A stretch of 64,000 nucleotides of DNA from CAVXGU01 sp963761615 (GTDB lineage Bacteria; Acidobacteriota; Vicinamibacteria; Vicinamibacterales; CAVVIG01), in NCBI GenBank assembly GCA_963761615.1, contig CAVXGU010000003.1:124001-188000 (forward strand), in the 5' to 3' direction. The notes below the pieces were generated by a model. The model made no database searches. It was not told the origin of the DNA and saw nothing but the letters and a program-made list of their open reading frames with translations. Below are positions 1 to 9,271 of the stretch, in pieces. Position 1 is the stretch's first letter, and every line of letters starts with the position of its first letter. Position numbers and translations under genes: made by a program.

Positions 1-1175
1 CCGATCGGCCGCCCGTCGCGCGTGTACAGCAGGTCGTCGGATCGGCCTTCGATCGACGCCAGCGCCGGGAGCGTGCGTCCGCAGGGGCATCGCACGCTGT
101 CGGCCAGGGCACCACGGTCTCCGACTCGGTAGCGTACGAGGGGCATGTCGGTGTTCAGCAGCCCGGTGCAGACGAGCTCGCCCGCCTCGCCCGCCGCCGC
201 GGGCCCTCGCGCGGACAGGATTTCGACCACACCAGCTTCCGGCCACAGATGCATCGTGCCGTGCTCGCACTCGCCGGCGGCCGCGACCGCCTCGGCCATC
301 CCGTAGGTTTCACGGACCGGGCAGCCGAAGGCGCGGGCGATAGCGTCTCCCTGGTAGGCGTAGAGCGGCTCTGCGTTGGTCACCGCCACACGCAGCCGGA
401 CGTCGTCGCGTCCGAGACGGAGCGCGCCTCGGGCCAGCTCGTGCAGCGACGAACTGTAGCCGAGGACGTATGTGACGCGGAAGCGGACGAGCGCGTCGAG
501 GTAGAACGGGATCAGGTCCTGTGCGAGGTGGTACGAGGACAGGTAGAGCTGTCGCAGTCCCCTATTCCAGACCCAGAACGGCGGCCGCCGCTGGGCCACG
601 GGGGCGACGATCTGCCCTCCCAGGATCGCCCATCGGTCGCGGCGGGACACACCGTACCAGACACGCCATCGCGCCTCGGCCAGCGCGTACCATTCGCGCA
701 GGACCTTTCGACTCCAGTAAAGCGTCATGGGCGTTCCGGACGTGCCGCTCGTCTGGTCTCGGTACATCCCGGACACCCGGCAGGAGTCGGCGACGAACGC
801 CCGCGGGTTGGCCCTGACGGCGTCCTTCTCGAGGATCGGCCAGTTCTCGAGCTGCTCCCACGAGGCGCGGTCGCCGCGCCGGCGGCGTTCGGCCCACTGC
901 TCGCGGTAGAACGGCACGTCGGACGCCGCCCTGCGCAGGATGGCGGCGAGCCGCGCGTCCCGATAGGCCCGCCATGCCGCCTCGTCCCAGCGCTCGCGAT
1001 CCAGCGCCTCAGCGACGAGCCGGTCGGTGCCGGCGCCGTAGCGCCACGAGCGCAGGTACAGCCCCCAGAGACTGGCAGCCGCCGACCGCGGACCGCTCGG
1101 CAGCCGATGGTAGACGCGAAGGGCCCGGTCGTTCAGGCGGCACGCTCCACGGTGGCGAACAGGAGTCTCCGCCAC
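1..1175 (-). CDS. CapK/phenylacetate-CoA-ligase-like adenylate-forming enzyme, 3' end cut by window
   Basis: The readable part gives about 391 residues and continues past the window edge. An AMP-binding loop reading TSGTSGTPMTLYWS lies near residue 140. Near residues 325-390 come a glycine-rich acceptor region with a C-P-C-G pair and then EGRSDDLLYTRDGRPIG, the hinge motif of the PaaK/CapK (coenzyme F390 synthetase-like) family. These enzymes activate a carboxylate as an acyl adenylate; in polysaccharide clusters the substrate is usually unknown. The GTG start at 1175 overlaps the upstream glycosyltransferase by about 40 nt and is the only candidate start seen upstream of the conserved part, so the true start is uncertain. 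It is the last gene visible in the capsule operon. Confidence 0.85.
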   Translation of the reverse strand, partial: MAETPVRHRGACRLNDRALRVYHRLPSGPRSAAASLWGLYLRSWRYGAGTDRLVAEALDRERWDEAAWRAYRDARLAAILRRAASDVPFYREQWAERRRRGDRASWEQLENWPILEKDAVRANPRAFVADSCRVSGMYRDQTSGTSGTPMTLYWSRKVLREWYALAEARWRVWYGVSRRDRWAILGGQIVAPVAQRRPPFWVWNRGLRQLYLSSYHLAQDLIPFYLDALVRFRVTYVLGYSSSLHELARGALRLGRDDVRLRVAVTNAEPLYAYQGDAIARAFGCPVRETYGMAEAVAAAGECEHGTMHLWPEAGVVEILSARGPAAAGEAGELVCTGLLNTDMPLVRYRVGDRGALADSVRCPCGRTLPALASIEGRSDDLLYTRDGRPI

Positions 1176-2185
1176 GTACCGATGATCGGCGCCCAGTCGT
1201 ACTGTTCCGCCTTCCGCCGGGCGTTGGCGGACAGGCGATCGGCCAGCTCGCGATCGTCGAGCACCCGGCCGATCGCGTAGGCCATCGCCGCGGCGTCGTC
1301 GGGCGGCACGAGGAGTCCCTCTTGCTCATGCTCCACCAGGTACGGCACACCGCCGACGTTGGTGCTGACGACGCACAGGCCGCAGGCCATGGCTTCGAGG
1401 ACGGTGACCGGTGCGCTGTCGATGTTGGTGGTGTTGAGGAAGATATCGGCGATCCGAAGCGCCTCCGGGACGTCCAGCTTCGGGATCCCGCCGCGAAATT
1501 CGACGTGGCGGGCCACGCCGAGCTCGCTCGCGAGGCGCTGGGTCGCCTCGAGGCTGCCGTCGCCCTTGTCCGGGCCGATCATCGACAGGCGCAATTCGGG
1601 AAAGCGCTGGACGAGCGCGGGCAGGATGCGAACGGCGAGCGTCGGATTGTAGATCCGATGAAAGGCGCGCAGCCATACCAGCCGCGGGCCAACCCGGTCC
1701 CGTCCGCGCGGCGCGTAGCGGCCGACGTCGAGACCGTTGGGGATGAAGCGGATGTCGCTCCGATAACGTCCGAGCGACTCGAGCAGATACCGCGAAGGCG
1801 TCGTCACCGCCGCCGCCGAGCGCAGCAGGCGGCCGACGCGCGCGGGATGCCGCTCCGCGAAGGGCGGCAGGTTGCCGCCGTGGAGCGTGAGGACGTAGGG
1901 CTTTCCCGTGAGGGCGAGCGCGGCGCACACGGCCTCGGCCCAGAAGAAAGCCGGTCCGCTGAAGACATCGACCTGCGCGATGTCGTACTCGTGCCGCCGC
2001 CGCCACGCCGTGCCCACCATGTCCAGCAGCCGTGCCAGCTTCGCCCGCTTCGACGACGTCGTGACCACGGAGCAACCCTCGAGGGGCAGTCGCGCAGCCA
2101 GCTCCTCGCAGATGCTGCGGCTGCCACCCGAGGCGGAGAAGAACGTGCCGACGAGCAGCACCGGAAGGGTGGAGCCGGTGGTCAT
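1133..2185 (-). CDS. Glycosyltransferase family 4 protein
   Basis: The 350-residue protein has the two Rossmann halves of a GT-B enzyme. The N-terminal glycine loop reads FFSASGGSRSICEEL. The C-terminal donor-site segment is EAMACGLCVVSTNVGG followed by a VEHEQEGLLVPPDD stretch, as in family 4 enzymes that use nucleotide sugars. The acceptor and donor sugars cannot be read from sequence. The ATG at 2185 was chosen because it gives an ATGA overlap with the stop of the polymerase gene upstream and sits directly before the first beta strand. It probably adds one sugar of the capsule repeat unit at the cytoplasmic face. Confidence 0.9.
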   Translation of the reverse strand: MTTGSTLPVLLVGTFFSASGGSRSICEELAARLPLEGCSVVTTSSKRAKLARLLDMVGTAWRRRHEYDIAQVDVFSGPAFFWAEAVCAALALTGKPYVLTLHGGNLPPFAERHPARVGRLLRSAAAVTTPSRYLLESLGRYRSDIRFIPNGLDVGRYAPRGRDRVGPRLVWLRAFHRIYNPTLAVRILPALVQRFPELRLSMIGPDKGDGSLEATQRLASELGVARHVEFRGGIPKLDVPEALRIADIFLNTTNIDSAPVTVLEAMACGLCVVSTNVGGVPYLVEHEQEGLLVPPDDAAAMAYAIGRVLDDRELADRLSANARRKAEQYDWAPIIGTWRRLLFATVERAA

Positions 2186-3732
2186 GCCCGGTCGCGGGAC
2201 GGGCCGCGCTCCCTGAGCGCCGGATGATCCTGGACGAGCTGGCGCCAGCCGCCCGCACGGCGCTGGGTCGCGGCGGTCCCGCCGGCGGGCAGGCCCTCCG
2301 GCGTCCCTTCGCCGGAAAGGAACGTCGCGAACGCCAGTCCGAACGTGAACGAGGGCGCCAGCGCGCGCGTCGCGTAGCTGAACATGAAGAGGGTGCTCCA
2401 CGCGATGAGACCGGCGGCGATCGCCCGCGTGCGCGCGTCGGGTTGTCGCCGCACATTGGTGATGCCTGCGATCACGAAGATCAGCAGGGCGAGGAGTCCG
2501 AACACGCCGTGCTCCGAGAGCAGGCGCGAGAACTCGGTGTGCGCTGCCATCGAGTATCCGGCGGCGAGCGGGACGAGGCCCGACGCGTCGCCCTGGAAGT
2601 AGAGGCCGCGCTGCATCCGGCCTTCGCCCGGGCCGACGCCGAAGAGGACGTTGTCCTTCCACAGGTCGATGTCGGCCCGAATCATCCGGTCGCGGCCCGT
2701 GGAGTAGGTGTCCTCGAAGCGCGCGCTGATCTTCCCGCCGGTGAAGGCGTCGAGATAAGGCAGGACGAAGTAGTTGCCGATGACGAGGAAGACCAGCAGG
2801 ATCGGGACGAGCTTCGCGCGCAGCCGGACGTCCCTGGCGGCGAAGCAGGCTGCGACGGCCGCCCCGCCGGTGGCGATGTACAGCCCGCCGCGGGAGAACG
2901 TGAGGGCGCTCTGCGCGGCGAACGCGACCGTTGCGGCACCGAACAGGAGACGGACCGTGCGGGACAGCCGGTCGTCCAGCATGAGGAACAGGGCGAGCAG
3001 CACGCCGAGGCCGAGCGCTCCCGACACCTGGTTGGGTCCGAAGCCGCCGCTCGTGATCAGGTTCGACTGGTCGATGAAGAGGATGTCGGATGCGGAGAAG
3101 GTGCCGCGCGCCGCCAGCGCCACGACGCCGATGGTCGGGGCGATGACCCCAATGAACAGCGCCTGCAGGTCCTTGCGTGAGATCTCCATCCGCGAAAAGA
3201 ACCAGCCGGCCACGGCGAGGGCCAGCGGGCCGGACAGGTTGAAGCTGATCTGATCGCGCGCGACCGCCCAGGTCTCGTTGGCCAGCGTCAACGACGCCGA
3301 CGGCAGGAGCAGCGCGAAGTACATCACGGGCAGGATCGGGGGCTTCAGGCGTCCGCTGCGGAAGATCGCCACCAGCATGATCGCCGCGGCGGCGTACTTG
3401 CCGAACTCCCAGTTGACGCTGGCCGACGTCATGCGCCACAGGATCTCGGCGCCCGTGATGTACCCGATCACCAGCATCACGCGGTCCACCCGCCTGGACA
3501 GCGCCATCCAGAGGCCGACGCTGAACGTGAGCAGCGCGTGGGCCGTCGTGAGCCAGCCTATGCGGTCCATCGCGAGCGCCAGCGGGACGTGGACGGCCAG
3601 GATCGCGGCCGTCGTCCAGAACGGAGACGACGCGTTCGGCGCGCGACTGGGGACGACGCGTCCCGAGTCCGCGGCCGGCGGCAGCTCCGGAGGCGGCTCC
3701 GAAACTCTCCAGACGGCAGTCCGGTTCCTCAT
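2182..3732 (-). CDS. O-antigen ligase / Wzy-like polysaccharide polymerase
   Basis: This is a 516-residue integral membrane protein with about ten to twelve hydrophobic segments. A hydrophilic loop near residues 370-420 contains GVGPGEG and then HTEFSRLLSEHGVFG, the Wzy_C pattern of O-antigen ligases and polymerases, in which the loop histidine is functionally important in studied members. The first 40 residues are hydrophilic and proline-rich. It overlaps the following glycosyltransferase by ATGA. In context it should polymerise or ligate lipid-linked repeat units on the periplasmic side. Whether it is a polymerase or a ligase cannot be decided from sequence. Confidence 0.88.
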   Translation of the reverse strand: MRNRTAVWRVSEPPPELPPAADSGRVVPSRAPNASSPFWTTAAILAVHVPLALAMDRIGWLTTAHALLTFSVGLWMALSRRVDRVMLVIGYITGAEILWRMTSASVNWEFGKYAAAAIMLVAIFRSGRLKPPILPVMYFALLLPSASLTLANETWAVARDQISFNLSGPLALAVAGWFFSRMEISRKDLQALFIGVIAPTIGVVALAARGTFSASDILFIDQSNLITSGGFGPNQVSGALGLGVLLALFLMLDDRLSRTVRLLFGAATVAFAAQSALTFSRGGLYIATGGAAVAACFAARDVRLRAKLVPILLVFLVIGNYFVLPYLDAFTGGKISARFEDTYSTGRDRMIRADIDLWKDNVLFGVGPGEGRMQRGLYFQGDASGLVPLAAGYSMAAHTEFSRLLSEHGVFGLLALLIFVIAGITNVRRQPDARTRAIAAGLIAWSTLFMFSYATRALAPSFTFGLAFATFLSGEGTPEGLPAGGTAATQRRAGGWRQLVQDHPALRERGPSRDRA

Positions 3733-4850
3733 ACGGCGGCTGCCTGCGATCGCTTGCCGTGCGAAGCGACGAGCATGTCGTAGATGTCGATGACGGCAGC
3801 CAGTCCGGCCTCCGCGCTGAAAGCCCGTGTCACGTGCCGGTGCAGCTCCTCCGCGAGCCGCGTCCGGCGCACGGGGTCCGCCAGGAGACCCAGGATGGCG
3901 TCAGCGAGCGCGTCGGGGTTGCCTGGCGGCACCAGCACGCCGGCCTTCCCGTGCTCGAGGACTTCGGCACATTCTCCGACGCTCGTGGCGACTACAGGGA
4001 GGGCGGCATAGCCGTACTCCAGCAGGGCGAGCGGGAGGCCCTCGGACGCCGAGCTCAGGATCCCGATGTCGGCGCCGCGCAGGACCGCGGCGACGTCCTG
4101 TCTGGCGCCGAGGAGAGAGACGGAGCGGTTCAGGCCGAGTTCCGCGACCATTGCGCGTACGCGTGCCGCATGCGGAGGATCCGCATCCTCGCCAATCAGC
4201 AGCAGATGCGCCTCCGGAGCCGCCGCGGCGACTTGTCTCATCGCCCGCAGGAGCGTCAGGTGATCTTTCTGCGGGCGGAAGTTCGCGACCGCGACGAGCC
4301 GGCTGCCCGGCGTACCCGGCAGGTCGGGCACACGCCCCGGCGCGGGATTGCACACGAAGTTCGGCACATACCGGACGCGATCGGGAGACAGGCCGAGCTG
4401 CGATGTCGCCCAGTCGGCCAGCGGCCGGCTGACCGAAATCACGACGCTGGCGCGGCGCGCCACGGTGCGATAGAGCCATGTCGGACGCTCTTCGACGCCG
4501 TGCCGTCCGAAGTGATCGTGCCAGACGACACGAGGATAGGGAGGCAGGAACGATGCCGCCGTCGCGAGGAAAAGGGAAGTCTGGTGGGCGTGCAGGATCG
4601 CCACCCGGTGACGCCTGTTGTATGCGCTCAAGGCTGCCAGCGCTCCCAGATCGATCGTCGAGCGGCGAGCGAGGCGGAGCCGCTCCACCCCCGGATCGAC
4701 GAGGGCGTCCAGCACACCGTCCCGCCTGGTCGTGCACAGGTGAGCAGGGTAGCCCTTGCGCGCCAGCAGGTTGACGAGGTTCACGGCCACGCGCTCGGCG
4801 CCGCCGGCATCGAGCGCGTCGACGAGGTGCATGACGCCGGGCGGCGTCAC
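3729..4850 (-). CDS. Glycosyltransferase family 4 protein
   Basis: The 373-residue GT-B protein opens with VMHLVDALDAGGAERVAVNLV, a classic family 4 N-terminus with the GGAE acceptor loop. It carries the donor motif SEGLPLALLEYGYAALPVVAT near residue 290 and a GKAGVLVPPGNP loop near the end. The GTG start at 4850 overlaps the upstream stop as GTGA, the coupling style of the locus. The 3' end overlaps the polymerase start by ATGA. It is likely a cytoplasmic sugar transferase for the repeat unit; specificity is unknown. Confidence 0.9.
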   Translation of the reverse strand: MTPPGVMHLVDALDAGGAERVAVNLVNLLARKGYPAHLCTTRRDGVLDALVDPGVERLRLARRSTIDLGALAALSAYNRRHRVAILHAHQTSLFLATAASFLPPYPRVVWHDHFGRHGVEERPTWLYRTVARRASVVISVSRPLADWATSQLGLSPDRVRYVPNFVCNPAPGRVPDLPGTPGSRLVAVANFRPQKDHLTLLRAMRQVAAAAPEAHLLLIGEDADPPHAARVRAMVAELGLNRSVSLLGARQDVAAVLRGADIGILSSASEGLPLALLEYGYAALPVVATSVGECAEVLEHGKAGVLVPPGNPDALADAILGLLADPVRRTRLAEELHRHVTRAFSAEAGLAAVIDIYDMLVASHGKRSQAAAV

Positions 4851-6031
4851 GACGCCTCCACGGCTTCCTCGAGACTCCGCGCGGACGTAATGCGAACGCC
4901 CCACCAGGTCGTCAGCAGGTCCGCCAGCGCGTCCCGCAGGTCTTCGAGCGAATAGCTCTGGCCCCAGCAGGCTGCCCGCGCGCGCATGTCCGCCAGGCGG
5001 TCCGGGGCGGAGGCCACGCTCAGGAGCGCCGCCGTCAGTGCCGGCTCGTCCCTGGGAGGTACGACGAACCCGCGCCCGTCGTCGAGCATCTGCGGCATCA
5101 GCCCGCGATCCGATCCGATGCAGACGAGTCCGAAGGACATGCCTTCGACGAGGGCTTTGGGCCATCCCTCGCTGTTCGAGGCCAGGACGAGCGCGTGCGC
5201 GCGCTCGTAGTAATCGAGGACGCGGTCCGGCTGGACCGCACCTGCGAAGCGGACGACCTGCGCCAGGCCCAGCGAGGCGGCCAGCCGCTCCAGGCCCTTG
5301 CGTGCGGGTCCCTCTCCGACCAGGTCGCAGGTCGCCCGGACGCCGTGGTCGCGAAGCGCTCCGACCGAGCGGATCAGCACGTCGACGTTCTTCCACGGTG
5401 CGAGGGCGCCCACGTAGAGCACGCGCAAAACGGGGTCGTCGAAGTCGCGTCTGGCCGTGCGGCGGGCGCGCGCGATCTGGTCGCCCGTCATCACCGAGGT
5501 GAAGAACGGCACGATGTGACGCGGCTGCGGATTCCACGTGCCGTACACCGTCACGGGACCACGCCAGTAGCGCGAGCGCAGCAGACGCTTCTGCAGGCGG
5601 TTCGCGAGCGTGCTGCCGGGATAGTCGGGCCACTGGCCGGCATACTTGGCGACCAGATACCTGGAGAACAGCGGTGCGAGGCAGACGCCCAGCAGCCCGA
5701 GGTTTCCCGGGCAGCGCACGTGGATCGCGTCGGCGCGGGTCATGGCCCGACCCAGCTGCCAGAGACTCACCGGCAGCATGGCGAGCTGCTGCAGTTTGGC
5801 CGGCCACGTGTCGCCTCCCAGCTCCGGCTGCCGCATCACTTCGATGTTCGCCCGCGTGAAGCGGGTCGCGTTGTCCGGCGGAGGTTCGCACCTCAGCGGG
5901 GCGGCGATGATCACGGACGGGAACAGGTCGGCCCAGATGTCGATTTCGCGGGCGTACGGCGAATAGGCGTGAAGCGCGCCGTCCCACGAATAGTGGGTCA
6001 CGTGGGAGACGATCATCAGCCGCTCAATCAC
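4847..6031 (-). CDS. Glycosyltransferase family 4 protein
   Basis: The protein is about 394 residues with the GT-B layout. The N-terminus reads MIVSHVTHYSWDG, and a charged loop follows that in related enzymes binds the acceptor. The C-terminal half has LYVGALAPWKNVDVLIRSV (the usual start of the donor domain) and SNSEGWPKALVEGMSFGLVC, the E-x7-E-like donor motif. Start choice is ambiguous: GTG 6031 overlaps the upstream stop by 8 nt, ATG 6016 sits directly before the first strand, and GTG 6040 is also open. It belongs to the capsule operon. Confidence 0.88.
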   Translation of the reverse strand: MIERLMIVSHVTHYSWDGALHAYSPYAREIDIWADLFPSVIIAAPLRCEPPPDNATRFTRANIEVMRQPELGGDTWPAKLQQLAMLPVSLWQLGRAMTRADAIHVRCPGNLGLLGVCLAPLFSRYLVAKYAGQWPDYPGSTLANRLQKRLLRSRYWRGPVTVYGTWNPQPRHIVPFFTSVMTGDQIARARRTARRDFDDPVLRVLYVGALAPWKNVDVLIRSVGALRDHGVRATCDLVGEGPARKGLERLAASLGLAQVVRFAGAVQPDRVLDYYERAHALVLASNSEGWPKALVEGMSFGLVCIGSDRGLMPQMLDDGRGFVVPPRDEPALTAALLSVASAPDRLADMRARAACWGQSYSLEDLRDALADLLTTWWGVRITSARSLEEAVEAS

Positions 6032-6974
6032 GGGCGGCACCCGGCTCGCGCGGGCGAGCCGCGTCGATCCGTTCGAAGATCACGGACGTCGACGTCCGCC
6101 CGGTCAGGGCCCAGTACAGCGGCCTGGCCAGCGCCAGCGCCCGTTCCATCAGCGGGAGCGGTGTCGTGCGAGGAAGGGCGACGGGGCGCAGACCGCAGGT
6201 GGCCGCCAATGCCGTCAGGGACCGCCCGGTGAAGGCATTGAGGTGCTCCAGCGGCTGTACCACGCTCATGGCCCGCCACCCCCGTTCGTACGCGCGGGCC
6301 CGGGCCAGCTCCTTGACCCTCCAGGCATCCGGTCCGCTCAGCTTGATCAGGCCGCGAGGGGTCAACGCGCCGCGAAGATGCTGGACTATCGCGCGAGGAT
6401 CGTCGACGTGTTCGAGCACCTGCTCGACGTTGATGTAGTCGAACGTCTCGGCGGCAATCTCGTCCCAGGTGACGGTCCGGACGCCAATCTGCTCCGCCCA
6501 GGCCAGCCGCAGGGGCGAGGTCTCGAAGCCGGCGACGTCGCAGCCGAAGCCCTTCGCAAGCTGGCACCAGTTGCCCCAACCCATGCCGAAATCGAGAACT
6601 TTCACCCGGCGCGGCCGTCCGCCGAGAAAGCTCAACACGTCGACGAGACCGGGCACGAGTGCGGTGAAGTAGCTCAGCGAGCGATTCGATTCGTACCGAT
6701 CGAAGGCGCCACTCACGTCGAGGGCCAGTTCCTGAGGTGGCTCGTACACGACGTCCGAGAGCGCGCGATCCGGCACGTAGTGCTGATACACCAGACTGCA
6801 GGACCGGCATTCGACCAGCTCATAGTCCGCGCCGGTGAATGCCGGCGCCGGAAGCTTGCCGCCGTAGTACTCGGTCAGGAAGGCGGCGAGCGACGGCGTC
6901 GAATACGGCAGCGACAGCACTGTCGTCGTCTCCGTTCCCCTGCAGCCCGGGCAACCCGTTCGCGCAATCCACAT
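6024..6974 (-). CDS. Class I SAM-dependent methyltransferase with N-terminal zinc ribbon
   Basis: The 316-residue protein begins with a CPGC pair at residues 8-11 and a second CRSC pair near residue 57, a zinc-ribbon arrangement common in sugar C-methyltransferase-like proteins. The SAM-binding motif VKVLDFGMGWGNWCQLA lies near residue 125, motif II near DYINVEQVLEHVDDP and motif III near LTPRGLIKLS. It probably methylates a sugar or the non-reducing end of the glycan, which can control chain length. The stop overlaps the next gene slightly, and a 6-nt gap separates it from the GT2 gene upstream. Confidence 0.85.
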   Translation of the reverse strand: MWIARTGCPGCRGTETTTVLSLPYSTPSLAAFLTEYYGGKLPAPAFTGADYELVECRSCSLVYQHYVPDRALSDVVYEPPQELALDVSGAFDRYESNRSLSYFTALVPGLVDVLSFLGGRPRRVKVLDFGMGWGNWCQLAKGFGCDVAGFETSPLRLAWAEQIGVRTVTWDEIAAETFDYINVEQVLEHVDDPRAIVQHLRGALTPRGLIKLSGPDAWRVKELARARAYERGWRAMSVVQPLEHLNAFTGRSLTALAATCGLRPVALPRTTPLPLMERALALARPLYWALTGRTSTSVIFERIDAARPREPGAARD

Positions 6975-6980
6975 GAGCGC

Positions 6981-8618
6981 CTATTTCCCGGCCAGGCGAT
7001 CCGCCCACTGGGCGGCGCAGCGCCACTGCCGCCAAGTCGCGTCGAGCTCGCGGATGACGCGTGAGCGCGGTGCCGAGGAGAGCCGCTTCAGGCTGTAGAA
7101 GAGTCGGTAGCCCTGCTGGGCCGGCTTCAGAAGGCCGCGCCGAGACAGGAGTACCGTCGGCGAGGGCCGCGGCTGGACGGCGTGATCGTCCCATGGATGC
7201 TCCAGCGGCGCGCGAAAGCCGCCCGCGGGCGCGTGATAGTGCATCACCGGTTCTCGTGGCGCCCGAAGGACCGTCGAGCCGGTTCGGCGCAGCCTCGCGC
7301 CGAACTCGAAGTCCTCGCCCCAGCCGCCCTCGAGCGCGAGATCGAACGGCCCGGCCCTCCGAACGGCTTCGCCCGCGACCAGGCTGGCGCCACCGGGGAA
7401 CACCGACGTGAAGTGCGGGAGTCCGCAGAGCACGTCCCCTCCCGGGCGGCCCGGGGACTCGACGAGCGCCGTCACCGCCTCGGCGCGGTACGTGGTGGCC
7501 ACACGGACGCTGTACTCGACGAACCTCCTCGTCAGGTGCACGTCGTCGTCGAGCATCAGGATCCAGTCACCCGTGGCCTGCGCCAGCCCGACGTTCCTGG
7601 CTCGGCAGGCGCCAACCCAGTCGACGCAGTGATGACTGACGGCGAACGGCCACGGTCGGGCGATTGCGCGGGACAGTTCGGTGGGCGTCGAGTCCGGACG
7701 CTGCTCGACGATGATCACGGATCGGGGCAGGAGGGTCTGAGCGGCCAGATCCTCGAGCAGGTCCTCGACGCACTGCGGGCGATACAGCGTCGGCACGATC
7801 GCGTCGACCGTCGTGCCCTCCGGGACGGATCCCAGGGAAGGCCCGAGGCGATCGATCGGCGCCGCATCGGTCGCGGGCGCCGGCTCGGCGCCAGCCGCCC
7901 GCAGAGCGGCGAGTGCGGGAAGCGACCGATCGAAGAGAAGCTTCGCCAGCAGCCAGAAGCCGAGCCACCGCCGGTCGTGCAGCCGTCTGACGAGGAGCGC
8001 CACATCCGACGCGGTGAGGGAGACCCGGAGTTGCGCCGCGATCCCGGGAGGTACGTCCCTCGTCAGCAGGCCCGGCTCGGCGTACGCGCAGACTCCGGAA
8101 CGCACCGCGCGGCCGCCGAAGTCGATCAAGGCCGCAGCCGGGCTCCTGTAGACTGGGCTGACGCTGACGGCTCGAAGAACCGGCGCACGCGCGACTCCCG
8201 CCGCCGCCGAGACGAACCACGTGGCGGAGCGACGGACGCCCGGCGGCGCGAAGAAATAGAGCGATGCGAACTCGACGAAGGCGAGCGAGTCAATCGCCGA
8301 GCCCGGCCGGTCCACCGCCCCCGCGTGCAGGACCTCGAGCGGGTGAGTCGCCAGCGTCGGCCACGTCGTCACGTCGGACAGGAACGGTTCTAGACGCTCG
8401 TCGAACCACGCGACCCAGCCGTCGGTCGAACCGGCCAGCCGCATCAGTTCGCGCGCCGGGTGGTGATGCCGCGCAGGCTCGGACACCCAGGCTGCGCCGT
8501 CGCGTCGCCGGGTCTCGACCGCGCGGTCACCGCGCGTGACCAGAACGATCGGCCCGTCCCGTATCGCTCCAGCGATCGAATAGCGACCCCCGTCGCCGCC
8601 AGTCTCCGGCTCGATCAC
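6981..8618 (-). CDS. GT2 glycosyltransferase with large N-terminal extension
   Basis: The protein has 545 residues. The C-terminal part, from about residue 255, is a family 2 glycosyltransferase: VDAIVPTLYRPQCVEDLLEDL, then SVIIVEQRPDS, the metal-binding DDDVH in ATGDWILMLDDDVHL, and GGWGEDFEFGARLRR with the catalytic acidic pair. The first 250 residues match no family I recognise and contain a segment reminiscent of a second, degraded nucleotide-sugar domain. The GTG at 8618 forms a GTGA overlap with the methyltransferase stop. A longer frame to 8729 exists but would overlap the upstream gene by more than 100 nt. Confidence 0.82.
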   Translation of the reverse strand: MIEPETGGDGGRYSIAGAIRDGPIVLVTRGDRAVETRRRDGAAWVSEPARHHHPARELMRLAGSTDGWVAWFDERLEPFLSDVTTWPTLATHPLEVLHAGAVDRPGSAIDSLAFVEFASLYFFAPPGVRRSATWFVSAAAGVARAPVLRAVSVSPVYRSPAAALIDFGGRAVRSGVCAYAEPGLLTRDVPPGIAAQLRVSLTASDVALLVRRLHDRRWLGFWLLAKLLFDRSLPALAALRAAGAEPAPATDAAPIDRLGPSLGSVPEGTTVDAIVPTLYRPQCVEDLLEDLAAQTLLPRSVIIVEQRPDSTPTELSRAIARPWPFAVSHHCVDWVGACRARNVGLAQATGDWILMLDDDVHLTRRFVEYSVRVATTYRAEAVTALVESPGRPGGDVLCGLPHFTSVFPGGASLVAGEAVRRAGPFDLALEGGWGEDFEFGARLRRTGSTVLRAPREPVMHYHAPAGGFRAPLEHPWDDHAVQPRPSPTVLLSRRGLLKPAQQGYRLFYSLKRLSSAPRSRVIRELDATWRQWRCAAQWADRLAGK

Positions 8619-9271
8619 GTTCTGTCTCGGAAGAACCGGCGGACTCTGTACTTGAGACTGCTGCTCATGCGGTTCATGAGGTAGCTGAGCGTTTGCGGCA
8701 TGTCGGGGTCGACAAAAGCGACGTGACACCCGCTCGACCAGTGATCGGCTGAAATTGGCCCGTATCGCGGGTTCCGTCGCAGGCTGACGGTTCGATATGC
8801 CAGGGAATTGGGGAACACATCTCTCAAGAGTGTGAATTGATCCCGTCGGTCTCCTTCGACGAAGATGATCGCTCGCTTCTTGACCAGTGCGCCGAGTCTA
8901 CTCAATGCCGGGTCCTGCCCGTCCACGATGACTAGATCAAAGCGACGTGCGGCGGGAATACTCGTCACGTCCGGGAAGACTTCAAGCTTCGGGAATAGCT
9001 CGCCCAAGTTGCGACGCAACTCGGACAAGCAGAACGGGTTCCGTTCCGTGCCGCAGTAGCGCACGCCCTGTCCGTGCAAGCGGTACCCTGACATCACGGA
9101 GTAGGAGATGGAACCGATGCCCAAGCCAATCTCGAGGACATCCCTCGGGCGCCAACGCCTCACCACCAGCAGGAGCTGTTCCAGCGCGAACTCGGATGCA
9201 ATGTGTTGATTACCGTCGCATCCGGCGAAACGGCGATAGTGCTGAACAGCGAGCTCTCTGGGAGACGTCAT
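8615..9271 (-). CDS. SAM-dependent methyltransferase, class I, lower GC than neighbours
   Basis: The 218-residue protein has the SAM-binding motif DVLEIGLGIGSISYSVM near residue 44, a motif II acidic residue in CGTERNPFCLSEL, and DLVIVDGQDPAL near residue 115. This resembles small O-methyltransferases of polysaccharide loci. The ATG at 9271 was chosen because it overlaps the upstream stop as ATGA; an in-frame upstream start at 9307 would lie inside that gene. Base composition is visibly less GC-rich than the flanking genes and codon choice is more mixed, which suggests recent acquisition of this module. The substrate is unknown. Confidence 0.8.
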   Translation of the reverse strand: MTSPRELAVQHYRRFAGCDGNQHIASEFALEQLLLVVRRWRPRDVLEIGLGIGSISYSVMSGYRLHGQGVRYCGTERNPFCLSELRRNLGELFPKLEVFPDVTSIPAARRFDLVIVDGQDPALSRLGALVKKRAIIFVEGDRRDQFTLLRDVFPNSLAYRTVSLRRNPRYGPISADHWSSGCHVAFVDPDMPQTLSYLMNRMSSSLKYRVRRFFRDRT

